Below, in pieces: positions 34,695 to 45,800 of a stretch of DNA of 64,000 nt. The notes below the pieces were generated by a model, which saw only the letters and a program-made list of their open reading frames with translations, was not told the DNA's origin and did not search any database. The translations under genes were made by a program, and so were the position numbers. Origin of the DNA: Gossypium raimondii (lineage: Eukaryota; Streptophyta; Magnoliopsida; Malvales; Malvaceae); NCBI RefSeq assembly GCF_025698545.1, contig NC_068571.1:53167733-53231732 (forward strand), written 5' to 3'. Position 1 is the first letter of the stretch, and every line of letters starts with the position of its first letter.

Positions 34695-37444
34695 TGTAAC
34701 ACCCCTTACCCGAGACCGTTTCCGGAGTCGAGCACGAGGCATTACTTAGCTTATCTTACCAATTCGGAGCATAAAAACTAGGTTTGAAAATTTATTTCAC
34801 TATTTACAGCAAATCTGTCCAATCGCGCAGCAGTTACTAAATTAATTATAACTTGAGATACAGAACTCGAAATTTAATTCCGTAAATTTTCCCTGAAACT
34901 AGACTCATATATCTACTCACCATAAAATTTTTAGAATTTTTGGTTCAGCCAATTAGTACAGTTTATTAGTTAAAGTCTCCCCTGTTTCACCATTCGACTA
35001 TTCTGACCTCTTGTTACTAAAAATAAGTTTTCTCATTGTAGGATTTTCATATGAAGTTCTTACTTGTTTCTACAGAAAATAGACTCATTAAGGAATCTAA
35101 GCATGTAAATTTCAACTCATAACCATTTTTGTACAATTTTTAATGATTTTCTAAACTCAAAACAGGGGACACCAAAACTGTTCTGACCCTGTCTCACGAA
35201 AATTCACATATCTTAAAATATAAAATTCCTTTCGCTACACCGTTATTTTTCAATGAAAATAGACTCAACAAGATTTAATTCCATATATCATTCACCCTCT
35301 AATTCATTTTATACTATCTTGGGTGATTTTTCAAAGTCACGTCACTGTTGCTGCCTGAATTCTGTTTCTTTGCAAAATTTCATCCTTTCATGATTTCCAT
35401 ACATAATTTATCACCTAGACTCTTATAACAACAAATACCTTCATACTTAACCATTTTAATAACCATACATCATCAAATACTTACACACCATTCTTTAGTA
35501 AAATCATAATCACAAACATACAAAATAACTAAATCCCTATACATGCCATAACTCAAACGTGATTCGATATAAAATACCGAAGCGAGTTGTGGTTGATAGT
35601 GTGGACGATCTCCGACTTCTTTAGGATCCTTGAAGTAGCTTTGCAATACTATAAGAGAAAGAGAAATAAAAGAAGTAAGCATAAAGCTTAGTAAGTTTAC
35701 TAGCAAATAAATAACAATATTTAACTTAAATAATTAAACTCAAATGTCTATATCTCTAGTTTACTTTTAGTTAATCTCATACTAGTTCTCTAGCTTGTTT
35801 ACTTAGAATACTTGTGTACATAACTTACTCAACTCTTGCTGCATCGTTGAACATCAATTGATAGTATAATAAGTTCTTAACTCTTATAACTTACCCGAGC
35901 TTGCCATTTATGCTTTAAACCGAACTTTCATGAACATGATTCGTTTGCAAGCCCGTTGAGCTACATTGGAATAATAAGGATACTCGGTCTCTTCGATAAT
36001 AACATGCCAAAGCCATGTCCAGACATGGTCTTACATGGATGTTCTCATGTTGGTGCCCATGCCATGTCCTGCACATGGTCTTACGGAGACCTCTCATCTT
36101 GGTGCAACGCCATGTCCCGCACATGGTCTTACATGGGACCTCTCATCTCGGTGCCAATGCCATGTCCCGACATGGTCTTACATGGGACCTCTCATCTCGG
36201 TGCCAATGCCATGTCCCGACATGGTCTTACATGGGACCTCTTTACCCAAATGTCATGACATTCGTATCCAAGATCATCCTTATGTATCAACGAGACTTTT
36301 AATTTTAATTCTCTATCATTTCATGCTTAGATCATCATCAAATAAATTCATAAAATAAATTCATAGTTGCTGGAAAATAACAGCATTGATAATAAATATT
36401 GAAATATTGCATTTATTTACCGTAAACTTACCTCGGTACCAATTATAGCCAAATTCACCAACTTAGTCTTCAACTTTATTCTTCCCTTTGTCTAACCTCG
36501 AGTTTCGTACTTCTTGATCTAAAATAGTAAATTTAACTTATTTAATAATCACATTCATCAAAACAACCCTCGACTCTAACTTTTTAAAAATTATAATTTT
36601 GCCCCTAAACTTTTACATAATTACATTTTTGCCCCAAGGCTCGGAAATTAAACTTCATCTCTTATTCTTATGTTTTATAACATTCTTAACATTTTTCCCT
36701 TCTATGGCAACATCAAATTCCCACTCTAACATGTACTTATGAACATTAGGTATTTTTACCGATTATGTCGTTTTACTCATTTTCACTTAAAATCGCTTAG
36801 CAAAAGTTGTTTAACATAATTTCTAGCTTCATATTCTATCATAAAACATCAAAATAAACACTTTTAACCTATGGGTATTTTTCCAAATATAAACCCTAGG
36901 TTAAATTATTGCTAGAATAAGCTAAATTAAGCTACCGGACTCCAAAAACGTAAAAACATTAAAACGGGACTTTGGATCACTTACTATGGAGCTTGGAAGC
37001 TTGAAAACCCTAACTATGGCTTCCCCTTGCTGATTTCGTCCTAATGAAGAAGATGATGATTTTGCCATCTTTTTCCCTTTTAATTCATTTTAATTACTAG
37101 ATTACCAAATTGCCCCTAACTTAAAAATTTTCTATTTCACTTATCTCATGTCCATTTTTGTCTACCAAGTTACCAATGGTATAATTACCATATAAGGACC
37201 TCCAATTTAAAGTTTCATAACAATTGGACACCTCTAACATGTAGAACTCAACTTTTGCACTTTTTACAATTTAGTCCTTTTGACTAAATTGAGTGTCCAA
37301 ACGTCGAAATTTTCGAACGAAATTTTCACGAAATCATTTTGTGGAATCATAGACCATAAAAATATAAGAAAAATTAAATTTTTCCTCATCGGATTTGTGG
37401 TCCCGAAACCACTGTTCCGATAACCTTGAATTTAGGCCATTACA
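34695..37444 (-). mobile_element. Solo LTR (2750 bp) with TSD GAAAA
   Basis: The plus strand reads TGTAACACCCCTTACCCGAG... to ...GGCCATTACA, flanked by GAAAA (34690-34694 and 37445-37449). No gag-pol sequence is associated. Its sense strand is probably minus. It shares blocks with the solo LTR at 27162-29488. It carries a tandem array (36011-36240) and lies about 1.4 kb upstream of the RING-H2 gene start. Confidence 0.9.
36011..36240 (+). repeat. 49-bp tandem repeat inside the solo LTR
   Basis: About 4.5 units of 49 bp. The last two are nearly identical, the first ones diverged. Each holds the inverted pair CCATGTC...GACATGG plus 'tcttacatgggacctctcatct'. The overlapping open frames here are products of the repeat, not genes. 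Confidence 0.88.
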
Positions 37445-37449
37445 GAAAA

Positions 37450-39050
37450 CACATAAAATTCTAAATTATTACCATCTTTTTTATTATTGCAATCAATATT
37501 ATTACGAGAAGTAAAATATTTTATTCAGTTATAAACTGTTACGTTAAGTATAAACAAGTTTAAGGTTTATATGTAAAATACTATACTTTTTCTTTATTGG
37601 GTTAAAAATGACATCTAAACTATTAATTTTGATCCAATTTACCCCAAAAGTCAATACCAACACATAAGAATATGACACATGGTAAAATATTATTAGATGT
37701 CATACACTTATGGGTCAAATGAGATAAATTTGGTGTTTAGGTACCACTTTGGATCGAAAGAAAGTTTAAGTATTGTTATCCCTCGCCCCTGGACCCCCTT
37801 GCTAGATCAAGGAACTTGGCGAAGCTCGACTTCATGGCGACACCAGGGGAGAACTATGCTTCGTGCGGACATTCTGTCACACCAAGCGAGTATATTGTTT
37901 AATGAGAAGAAGATATAAGAAGAAGAGTTCTTGATGGAAACCATCTATTTATCATATCTTAGCTTAACGAGCATATTGTTTAATCATTTCTAGTCGATTC
38001 CAACAATACCCTAAGTTAACATCTATCACCCTATTAGGGCACCCAAAGAATAGGGAACTTAATGGCTAGGACCCACCCTTCCTTCTACAAATACTTCTTT
38101 AAACACCAAGGGTATAAGAGGAAGAGTAAGACATATTATCCAAACTCTGCTCAAGTATAGTTTCAGTCTCCTTAAATCACCATTTTAGTTGTTCTTGCAC
38201 CATCTATAGTGTAAGTTGCCCTCTTTCTAGTGGCTTACCACAACCATTATGGCATGAATCGCCCCATTATACTATTCAACATTTTGTATAACATTAGTGT
38301 TAATTTGCCTCATTAGTGGGAGCCTAACAAAAAGCTATATTTTTATCCTTAAAAGGCAACAACCACCAAGAGCAAGAAGACCAGAGCATTCCCCATGGCT
38401 AACATCAGAACAAGTCTGAAAAATAGGGCCAAAATAACATGGTGGAGGCCTACCATCCATCTTACCTTCAAATTAAACAACAGACACATCCATCCTCTAC
38501 CTTTCATCCCCTTAACAAACCATCACGAAGATGAATATTGTTGTTTTAAGGAGAAAAAGAACCTTGACCGACAATCCAATAATATCATGAATTGTAAGCC
38601 TAAAACAAATTCCTTTGGGTATGTCTGAAAGAAAGCTTGAAGGAGTGAGGAGCAATCAAGAAATGAAGGAGGAGAAGATTCCTCTTGGGACTAGAGACAA
38701 CCCTCCGGAAGGAAACACAATTCTAACCCAACGTGAACATGATTAGAAATTTCCTATTTAGATAAAACCTTATAATAGCATATACTATATATGATTTATA
38801 CTAAAAATAAAACAAAATAAATTGTTGCTAAATATAGATAATTAATAATATTAATAGTAATGATATGTCAAACAATTAAGGTATCCACTTGGCACAATTT
38901 TATAGGATTTAAACCCATAATTGATAAAGCAGGGGATATGTTACCAAATTTATTAATTTTTAGTAACTTTAAAATGGCAATGGTAAGACCCATCTCTACA
39001 TCATAATAAGCTATTCTTTTCACTGCCTACAAATATTTCTTTCACAATAC
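37450..39050. other. Non-coding, unassigned repeat-like DNA
   Basis: The part at about 37770-38330 is less AT-rich than its surroundings, with LTR-like phrases ('tacaaatacttctttaaacaccaagggtataagagg'). No LTR boundaries or coding domains could be recognised. It may be a decayed LTR fragment. The last 170 bp resemble the upstream region of the second peptide gene (near 41690-41850) and are part of the duplicated block. Confidence 0.35.
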
Positions 39051-40090
39051 ATGGGTTTGAGAAGGCTTCCTCTTTTGGTTTGTGCTTTGATTATAGTTTC
39101 ATGTAACTTAATTTTCTCTTTTTTATTTAGATGTAAATCCAAATATGTCAAATTATGATTTTAATCCTTCTATTATGCTTAAATTTTGAATTAAATCTCT
39201 ATATTTTAATACTTCAATGCAATTATATTAGATAAAATTCTGATGTGATTTTTCTTAAAAAATTCATTCCAATTCATCACATTGATATAGATATTTTTGT
39301 ATGTTGAAAGTGTTTTTTTTCTTTTAAATTTATGTCCATTTTAATAGTTAACTATTTGGATCAGGGTTAGGGACAAAGGCAAAGAGCGGCAGGCAAGGCC
39401 CCCTCTCCCCCAATGGTAGATTTTCTATTGACACCCTTAAATTTTTATGAAATTACATGTTAATATAATGATAAAATTACACTTTAGCCTTCAATAATTT
39501 TCTGGCTTCTTCCTTGACCGGGGTAGATGCAAAGGGAGACAGGCCCCTTGGTTAAATGGAAATTTTTGTATTTTGGTCCTGCTCAAAAATTAATAATTCA
39601 ATTTAGGCCCTTTTATTGCAATTTTTTCTCCTTCCACCCCTCAAAATTTATAGTCTTATCTAAGCTCCCTAACATAAAATTCCCAGCTTCACCCCTAATT
39701 TGGACTAACTAATAACATTATAAAAGTAAAAGGATCAACTTGTGCCAAATTGAAGTAGAAAGACTAAATTTCAAGTTTAGACATAGTATAAGGATCAAAA
39801 CTGTAATTTAACGGATCCAAAACTATCATCCAATTTTACTAGCAAAGCAACTAATGAAAGACATTTTTGTTGTAGGTATATCCTTTCAACAACTGCTACA
39901 AGTTGAAGGTTGGAGACGGGAACCAGTTCTTTGCACCCATGATGAAGACTGCAAAGGGTTATATCGTTGCATCAAAGGCTGTTGCAATTGCTTCGATGAA
40001 ATGCAAGTTCAACAACAACAGCAACATGTTAATGAAGCCATCCCTGTTTCATCTTGTTCTAGAGGCAATGGCCCAAATAATATGCATTAA
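39051..40090 (+). CDS. Secreted cysteine-rich (defensin-like/NCR-like) peptide, copy B, 88 aa
   Basis: Exon 1, 39051-39102, encodes most of a signal peptide (MGLRRLPLLVCALIIVS). Exon 2, 39876-40090, holds the mature peptide; the intron splits the codon after base 1. The mature part starts around S-F-Q-Q-L-L-Q-V-E-G-W and has six core Cys in the order C-x5-C-x5-C-x3-C-C-x-C, plus one more Cys in a longer C-terminal tail with a Gln run. Compared with copy A three residues including one Cys are missing and a new Cys stands next to an old one. The intron is 773 bp against 74 bp in copy A and contains dispersed-repeat sequence near 39360-39720. The two-exon layout with signal peptide in exon 1 is typical of plant defensin-like and NCR-like genes. 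Its target and role are unknown. Confidence 0.72.
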
Positions 40091-40903
40091 GCATGCCAAG
40101 TTGTTCATTGTATATCAAGTGAAATAAATTTGCTTTATAGTAAGGCAAAAGCATTGTTTTTTCAGGGACGAAGGCAAAGGATAAACAAAAGCCCTAGTAC
40201 CCTTCAAAATAGGAAAAAATATATTCGAGCCCCCTTAAAATAAAATTTTAAGTTAATATATAGTAAATTTGTAATTTGGCTCCCTAAAAGTGATAAAATT
40301 TTGATTTAGTCCTTCTAAAACCTTGAAGTGAAATTACATTTTAACTTTGATAAAAATATATAAGTTAATCTCGACACACCAAAAACTTTTTTTGATTTCG
40401 CCCCATGTTCTTTTCATTGAGTGCCAAAAGATCAGCTTGTAGCTTTTGGGTATAGAGTTAATTGTACCAGACGTCTCGAAACCGTGATCCTTATTCTAAA
40501 TTAATCCCTAAACTTCAAAACGTTCTAAGTGCATCCTAAACTGTTGAGGTTATATCAATCAAATCATTCTATTACTAAAACTGTTAAGTGACCTGTCATA
40601 TCTTATTTGGCATAATTTAAAATGAAAATTTTAAAACAAAATAAAAAGTGAAAAGTATATTGGAACATTTTCAAAATATAACATAGTGTTCCAGTCGTTA
40701 CAAATGAAAAGTTATATGACTTGGTTATTAACCAAGAGTTATCACATTTCATGGTGATGAAGTATGTGTCTTAAATTCAAAAATCATATCACTTTGTTAT
40801 TAACAATAAATCATAATTATTTAGGGATACATCTATTGTTAAAAGATGTAACTATCCATTTAGATAGCTGTGTTTGTATGAAGAGACATGAGAACTCCTC
40901 TAA

Positions 40904-41514
40904 GGGTCTGTTTGATTGAAGGAATTGATTTTCCGGAAAATCATTTCCAACTTTTCCAGCGTTTGATTGGCGGAAAACATTTTCCATTTGGAAAATGAAC
41001 TCCAAAACAAGGGAAAATGGGTTACATTTTAGGGAAAATGTCTTACCCTTTCAATTTCCGTAAGACATTTTCCGTGCTCTCCTCTCTATCGCCTCCTTCA
41101 TTCCTTCCTTCATTTCCGGTAGAAAATTGCTTCTGTTTATCGATTTTCCAGTAACTTGTTTTTTTAATTATTCAATACTTGTTTTTTTAACACAATTACA
41201 AATAATTTATTTGATATTAATTTTTTTCAATTTATAACGATTAATATTGTAGCTTAATAATTGAGTATTATTATAAATAAATCATTGCAATATATGTAAA
41301 AATAATTTAAAATATAAAAATTTATTAATATATATCAATATATGTAAAAACAATTTTTTGAAAAATATTTCGAAATCGCCAAATAGCCGAAAATATTTTA
41401 CACAGATTCAATCAAACACCGTAAAATATTTTCCAAGAAATCATTTTACGAAAAGTAGAACATTTTCCCGAAATCATTTTACGGAAAATATTTTATTGGC
41501 AATCAAACAGACCC
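40904..41514. mobile_element. Tourist-like (PIF/Harbinger) MITE, 611 bp, TSD TAA
   Basis: The ends GGGTCTGTTTGATTG and CAATCAAACAGACCC are perfect inverted repeats, flanked by TAA on each side (40901-40903, 41515-41517). A TAA/TWA TSD and GGG-C/T-TGTTTG ends are typical of Tourist elements. Interior phrases such as 'ggaaaatcattttcc' are also inverted. It lies between the two cysteine-rich peptide genes. Confidence 0.85.
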
Positions 41515-41858
41515 TAAATAGAAGTCAAATTTCATTTGATTTTATATTTTTTAATTTGTAATACTGTGCGTAATTTAGTCCATTCCATTTTTATTAATAT
41601 TAAATGATTTCTTAAAAGGTGATTCTAATTTATTTCATATCATTTATTAATAATAAAACCTTATTAAGAAATCATTAATTAGTGTTCACTTGTGCCAGAT
41701 AGGAAAATTAAAGTAGCAAAATTTCATTGATTGTAAATCATAAATGTAGTATTTAATTTAAACCCATAATTGGATACGTTACCAAATTGAATACATTCTT
41801 TCTCCCTTTAAATTCCCAATCCTACCACCCTTCTCTACACTTTTTTTCATTGCCAGAC

Positions 41859-42175
41859 ATGGGTTCCAGAAGCCTTACTCTTTTGCTTTCTGTTTTGCTC
41901 ATAGTTTCATGTAAGTTAAATTCCATTTTTTTTTTTTGTTGAAACTATCATCCAATTTTAATAGCATGGCATTTCTTTTTGCAGGCATGAGCTTTCAACA
42001 AGTGCTACAAGTGGAAGGTTGGAGAGAGATACCGGTTCTTTGCACCCATGATGAGCAATGCAAGCAATATTGCAAAGGGGAATATCGTTGCATCAATGGC
42101 TCTTGCAATTGTGCTGATGAAATGCAAGTTCAACAGCATGTTAATGAAGCCCATTCCCCAACTACTATGCATTAA
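41859..42175 (+). CDS. Secreted cysteine-rich (defensin-like/NCR-like) peptide, copy A, 80 aa
   Basis: Exon 1, 41859-41910, starts MGSRSLTLLLSVLLIVS, a clear signal peptide. Exon 2, 41985-42175, follows a 74-bp GT-AG intron in phase 1. The mature peptide begins near S-F-Q-Q-V-L-Q-V-E-G-W and carries C-x5-C-x3-C-x5-C-x4-C-x-C, the six-Cys spacing of NCR/late-nodulin-type and some defensin-like peptides, with no long tail beyond it. Such peptides are secreted; relatives act in antimicrobial defence, fertilisation signalling or symbiosis, and nothing here says which. The flanks share similarity with copy B, so the pair arose by tandem duplication. No damage seen. Confidence 0.78.
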
Positions 42176-42542
42176 TTATGCATAAAATATTTGAAACCCA
42201 ATAAGTTGTTGGTATAATAAATGAAATATAAATTTTCTTTTATAGTAATTCATACCTAAATTCTCTCCTCCTTATTTTTTGAATCCATAATCTTACTTAA
42301 AAAGGAAACGAGTTTTCTTCAAGGGCAAGCCGGAGCCCTGGCCCTCTAAAAATGGGAAATTTTATAAATTAAGTTAATAAGTAGTATATTTATATTTTGG
42401 TCTATAAAAATGGTAATATTTTGATTTAGTCCATCTAAAACTATAAAGGTATATGACAATATAATAATGAAATTACATTTTAGCTTTGATCAAAATATAT
42501 AACTTAATCTCGACATCCCATCATCCTGTAGCTTTTGGATAT

Positions 42543-42837
42543 AGAGTTAATTGCACTGGATGCCCCAAAAACATGATCCTCATTCTAAATTGATCCCTAA
42601 ACATCAAGACGTTCTAATTACATTCTTAAACCATCGTGGTTACATCAATTAAGTCCTTTCGCTATTAAAATCATTAATTTAATTGTTAAGTGACATCTTG
42701 ACGTGAAGTGATATATGAGTTTTAGTAATAGAAGGACTTAATTAATATAATCTTGATAGTTTAAAGATGTGATTTTGAAGTTTGGAGGACTAATTTAAAA
42801 TGAGAATCAAGAGATGCCCGATCCACATAACTCTTTG
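42543..42837. mobile_element. Foldback MITE downstream of peptide copy A
   Basis: The left arm (AGAGTTAATTGCACTGGATG...) is mirrored by the right arm (...CATCC/GATGCCCGATCCACATAACTCTT) with inner blocks 'ctaaattgatccctaaac' and 'gtcctttcgctattaaaa' mirrored too. A matching left arm lies downstream of copy B at about 40453-40620, so the element is likely part of the duplicated block. Confidence 0.6.
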
Positions 42838-45800
42838 TATATATATGTAATATTTGAGTAATTGAGAATCACTAATAAATTTTTTTGGGCCACGAGAAAT
42901 GGCCTCTTGACGATGAATAATATAGCCCATAAGTTGGACTTATTTTTTAAGGATTTGTTTCGCTGGATGTCCACCAATTATGATTCAGATTTTAAATTGG
43001 TCTTTAAATTTTAAAATATTTTAATTGAGTCCTTATAATATAAATATTGTACTAATTAGGTCTTTGTTAGCCTAGTTATTAGTTTAAGCATTGAATGTTA
43101 GTTCGAATATGATGTTGAAGCATATATGAAACACATGGACTAAATTTTGATCATGTGTACCTATCGCATGTGCAACTATGATATGATATGTTACAAAAAA
43201 GTCCTCTTAATTTTTAAAGATATTGTCTATCTTTTTGACACTTTAGATACACGTTGTCCATGTCTTAGGTACAAATGTGTTTAAAATTTGATCCACGTGT
43301 TTTAAATATGCTCCATGCTAAATATGAACTAGATTTAATTCCTAAGCTTATGACTATGCTCGTAAAAAATTTCGATTGATATGATGACTCAGTTTAAAAA
43401 TTTTGAAGATTGATTACGAACCGTAAATCTAGAACATAGCTTGGTACAATGAGTTAGGAGGGTTGTTTAGAAAAAAAATCATATCAACTAGTGAAATTAT
43501 AAAAAAATTAAATTAAATTTATGCAGAAAATTAATTACTGGGTAAAGATTTCAAAACCATACATTTGGACTCAAAAGAGAGATAGTTAGGGGCGTAGCTA
43601 AATAGAGAAGCAAGAGTCTTTGTTGGTTACCCCTCTTCATTAAGTGGACTAATAACAATTTTAGTCTCTCCTAATTGTTAAGTATTCAGTTTAAATCCTT
43701 TTTTAAATAAAATTTTATTATCACTCTTCATCCCCATCCCCAATACTAATTTCTGATTTCGCTCCTTGAGATAGTAAGAAGGTTTAGGACTAGGAGTAAT
43801 TTGGACATGGCTAAAAATAGTTATTGGGCCACGGAAAATGGCCCATGAGTTAGGCTTATTTCTAGTGCTAGATGCTATCTTGCCTAGTCGAATTTCCAAA
43901 TATTTTATCTCTATCATATACCTATTTAATATGAAAAATTAAATCTATTTGAATAATTCAATGTCAATACTTTTATTTGGACTAAAACATTTTCATATTC
44001 AATGTCAAATGTTAGTTTTTTTTTTTCAATTTAATGCTTGGGTTTAATTTCAATCCTCGATTTGGTATTTAAGTGTTTCTTATTTCAGTTAAGTATTTAA
44101 GTTTGATTTTAATGTTCAATTAAATATTTTTTATTAAAACACACATGTTAAATATTTATTATATCAATAGTACCAAATTAAATATTGAAATCGATTTTAA
44201 ATACTAAATTAAAAAAATTCAAGTACAAAAAATAAAGAAAAATCCGTTACTTTAAAATGAAAAATAAAAATAAATAAATTATATTTTAATCTTTTAAAAT
44301 TTATAATTGAATTCGTATGTATTGAGTGCAGTTAATAAATTAAAGTCGAAATTAGGTAGTTAAATTATTAAAAAATTAATTGATACAATAATAATATTTT
44401 AAACACTCAATTGAATTTCAAAATCTAATAAATTAGTTCACGTATCATCAATCTTTATACTTTGTTTAGTAAATTGATTTTTTAATTTCTAAAATTAACT
44501 AAAAATAGCCAAACAAATTGGCACCACCAAGCAAGCCTGTCATTGTTATTATTCATCAAATAACATTTTGGTACCGAATTTGTAGACCATACATTCACAA
44601 TGTCACATGCTTACCAACATTTTCCTACCAATTAAACCCATAACTTTAGATAAACTTACGTATTGACATCCCCTTTTATTTGCATAAATGTTAACAAACG
44701 TATAGTAGTCATTGATTATAATTATTATAAAAGTCGAGATTTTGAGATTTGAGTCTCATTATATATGAATTTTTATTCACATCATTCTAAATTTAAATAT
44801 ATCTCAATTTTTAAATCGTTGTATTATTATATTAAATTGACTTTAATTGTATATATGATTCCACTTAAGCAATAGCCAAACTATTAACTCCGTGTGGTCC
44901 ATTACCTGCATTATTTTATTTAAAATAATTATATCTAATTGTTTGGGTTAATTAATTAGTATTGATGTGGTTTACAAGTTAGCTATACAGATTCGGAAAT
45001 TAAAAAACGAATGTTTAACCCACGAACTAGGTAACATCAAACATCATCAATCCATCTCCATCACAAGAAATGAAAATCATATCCTTTCTTTCTATGAATA
45101 ATTTGTTGTTGCTTATTTGAATGTGATTGATGTAACACATGCACCTTCTTGCCTTTTCTTTTTAATTTAATAATTCAACCATTTTTTCCTCCAAATGTCA
45201 TTTTAAGTAGAGTGAAGCTAAAATTTTATATTAAAAATTTTAAAATTTTGGGATCAAATCACATAGTTAAAAGGGTCTCTAACTATGTCCTTGATTTAGG
45301 AAGACATAAAAATATGGGGTTTAAGTTAAGTTATATATTTTATAGGAGTTCTAATGCAATTTCACCATTGTATTGACATAGTGTTTATAGTTTTTAGAAG
45401 GATTAAATCAAAATTTTATCATTTTTGGAGGACAACTATAATTTTCTATGTATTAAATTTTATAAATTTTTTAAGAGTCTAAAACAAATTTTCCCATTCT
45501 AGGGGGCCTTGTTTATCTCGTTGCCTTCACCTCTATCTTGATCTTTAGTCTTCTTTTACCATCGAGTGTTCAGGTTCAAGTTTAATCATATATATAAAAA
45601 AAACTATAAACAAACTTGTTTGTTGAGTTATTTAGTTTAATGCTTGTATCGGAACTGGTAATATCGAATAATTTATTTTTGATTTAAAAAAAAATTAAAA
45701 GCAACATTGGAGGTAATAATTTTGCCCCCCATATGGTTCATCTATAATTTAATGCCGAAATAAAGACATATAAGGGAGGGTATGAAGCTTTATGAGAAAG

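Noticed and set aside
36011..36240. Possible CRISPR-like array
   Set aside because: The units are contiguous 49-bp tandem repeats without unique spacers and lie in a plant LTR.
36015..36358. Overlapping open frames of about 100 aa with repeated peptide units
   Set aside because: They arise from the 49-bp tandem repeat in the solo LTR, whose length is not a multiple of three.
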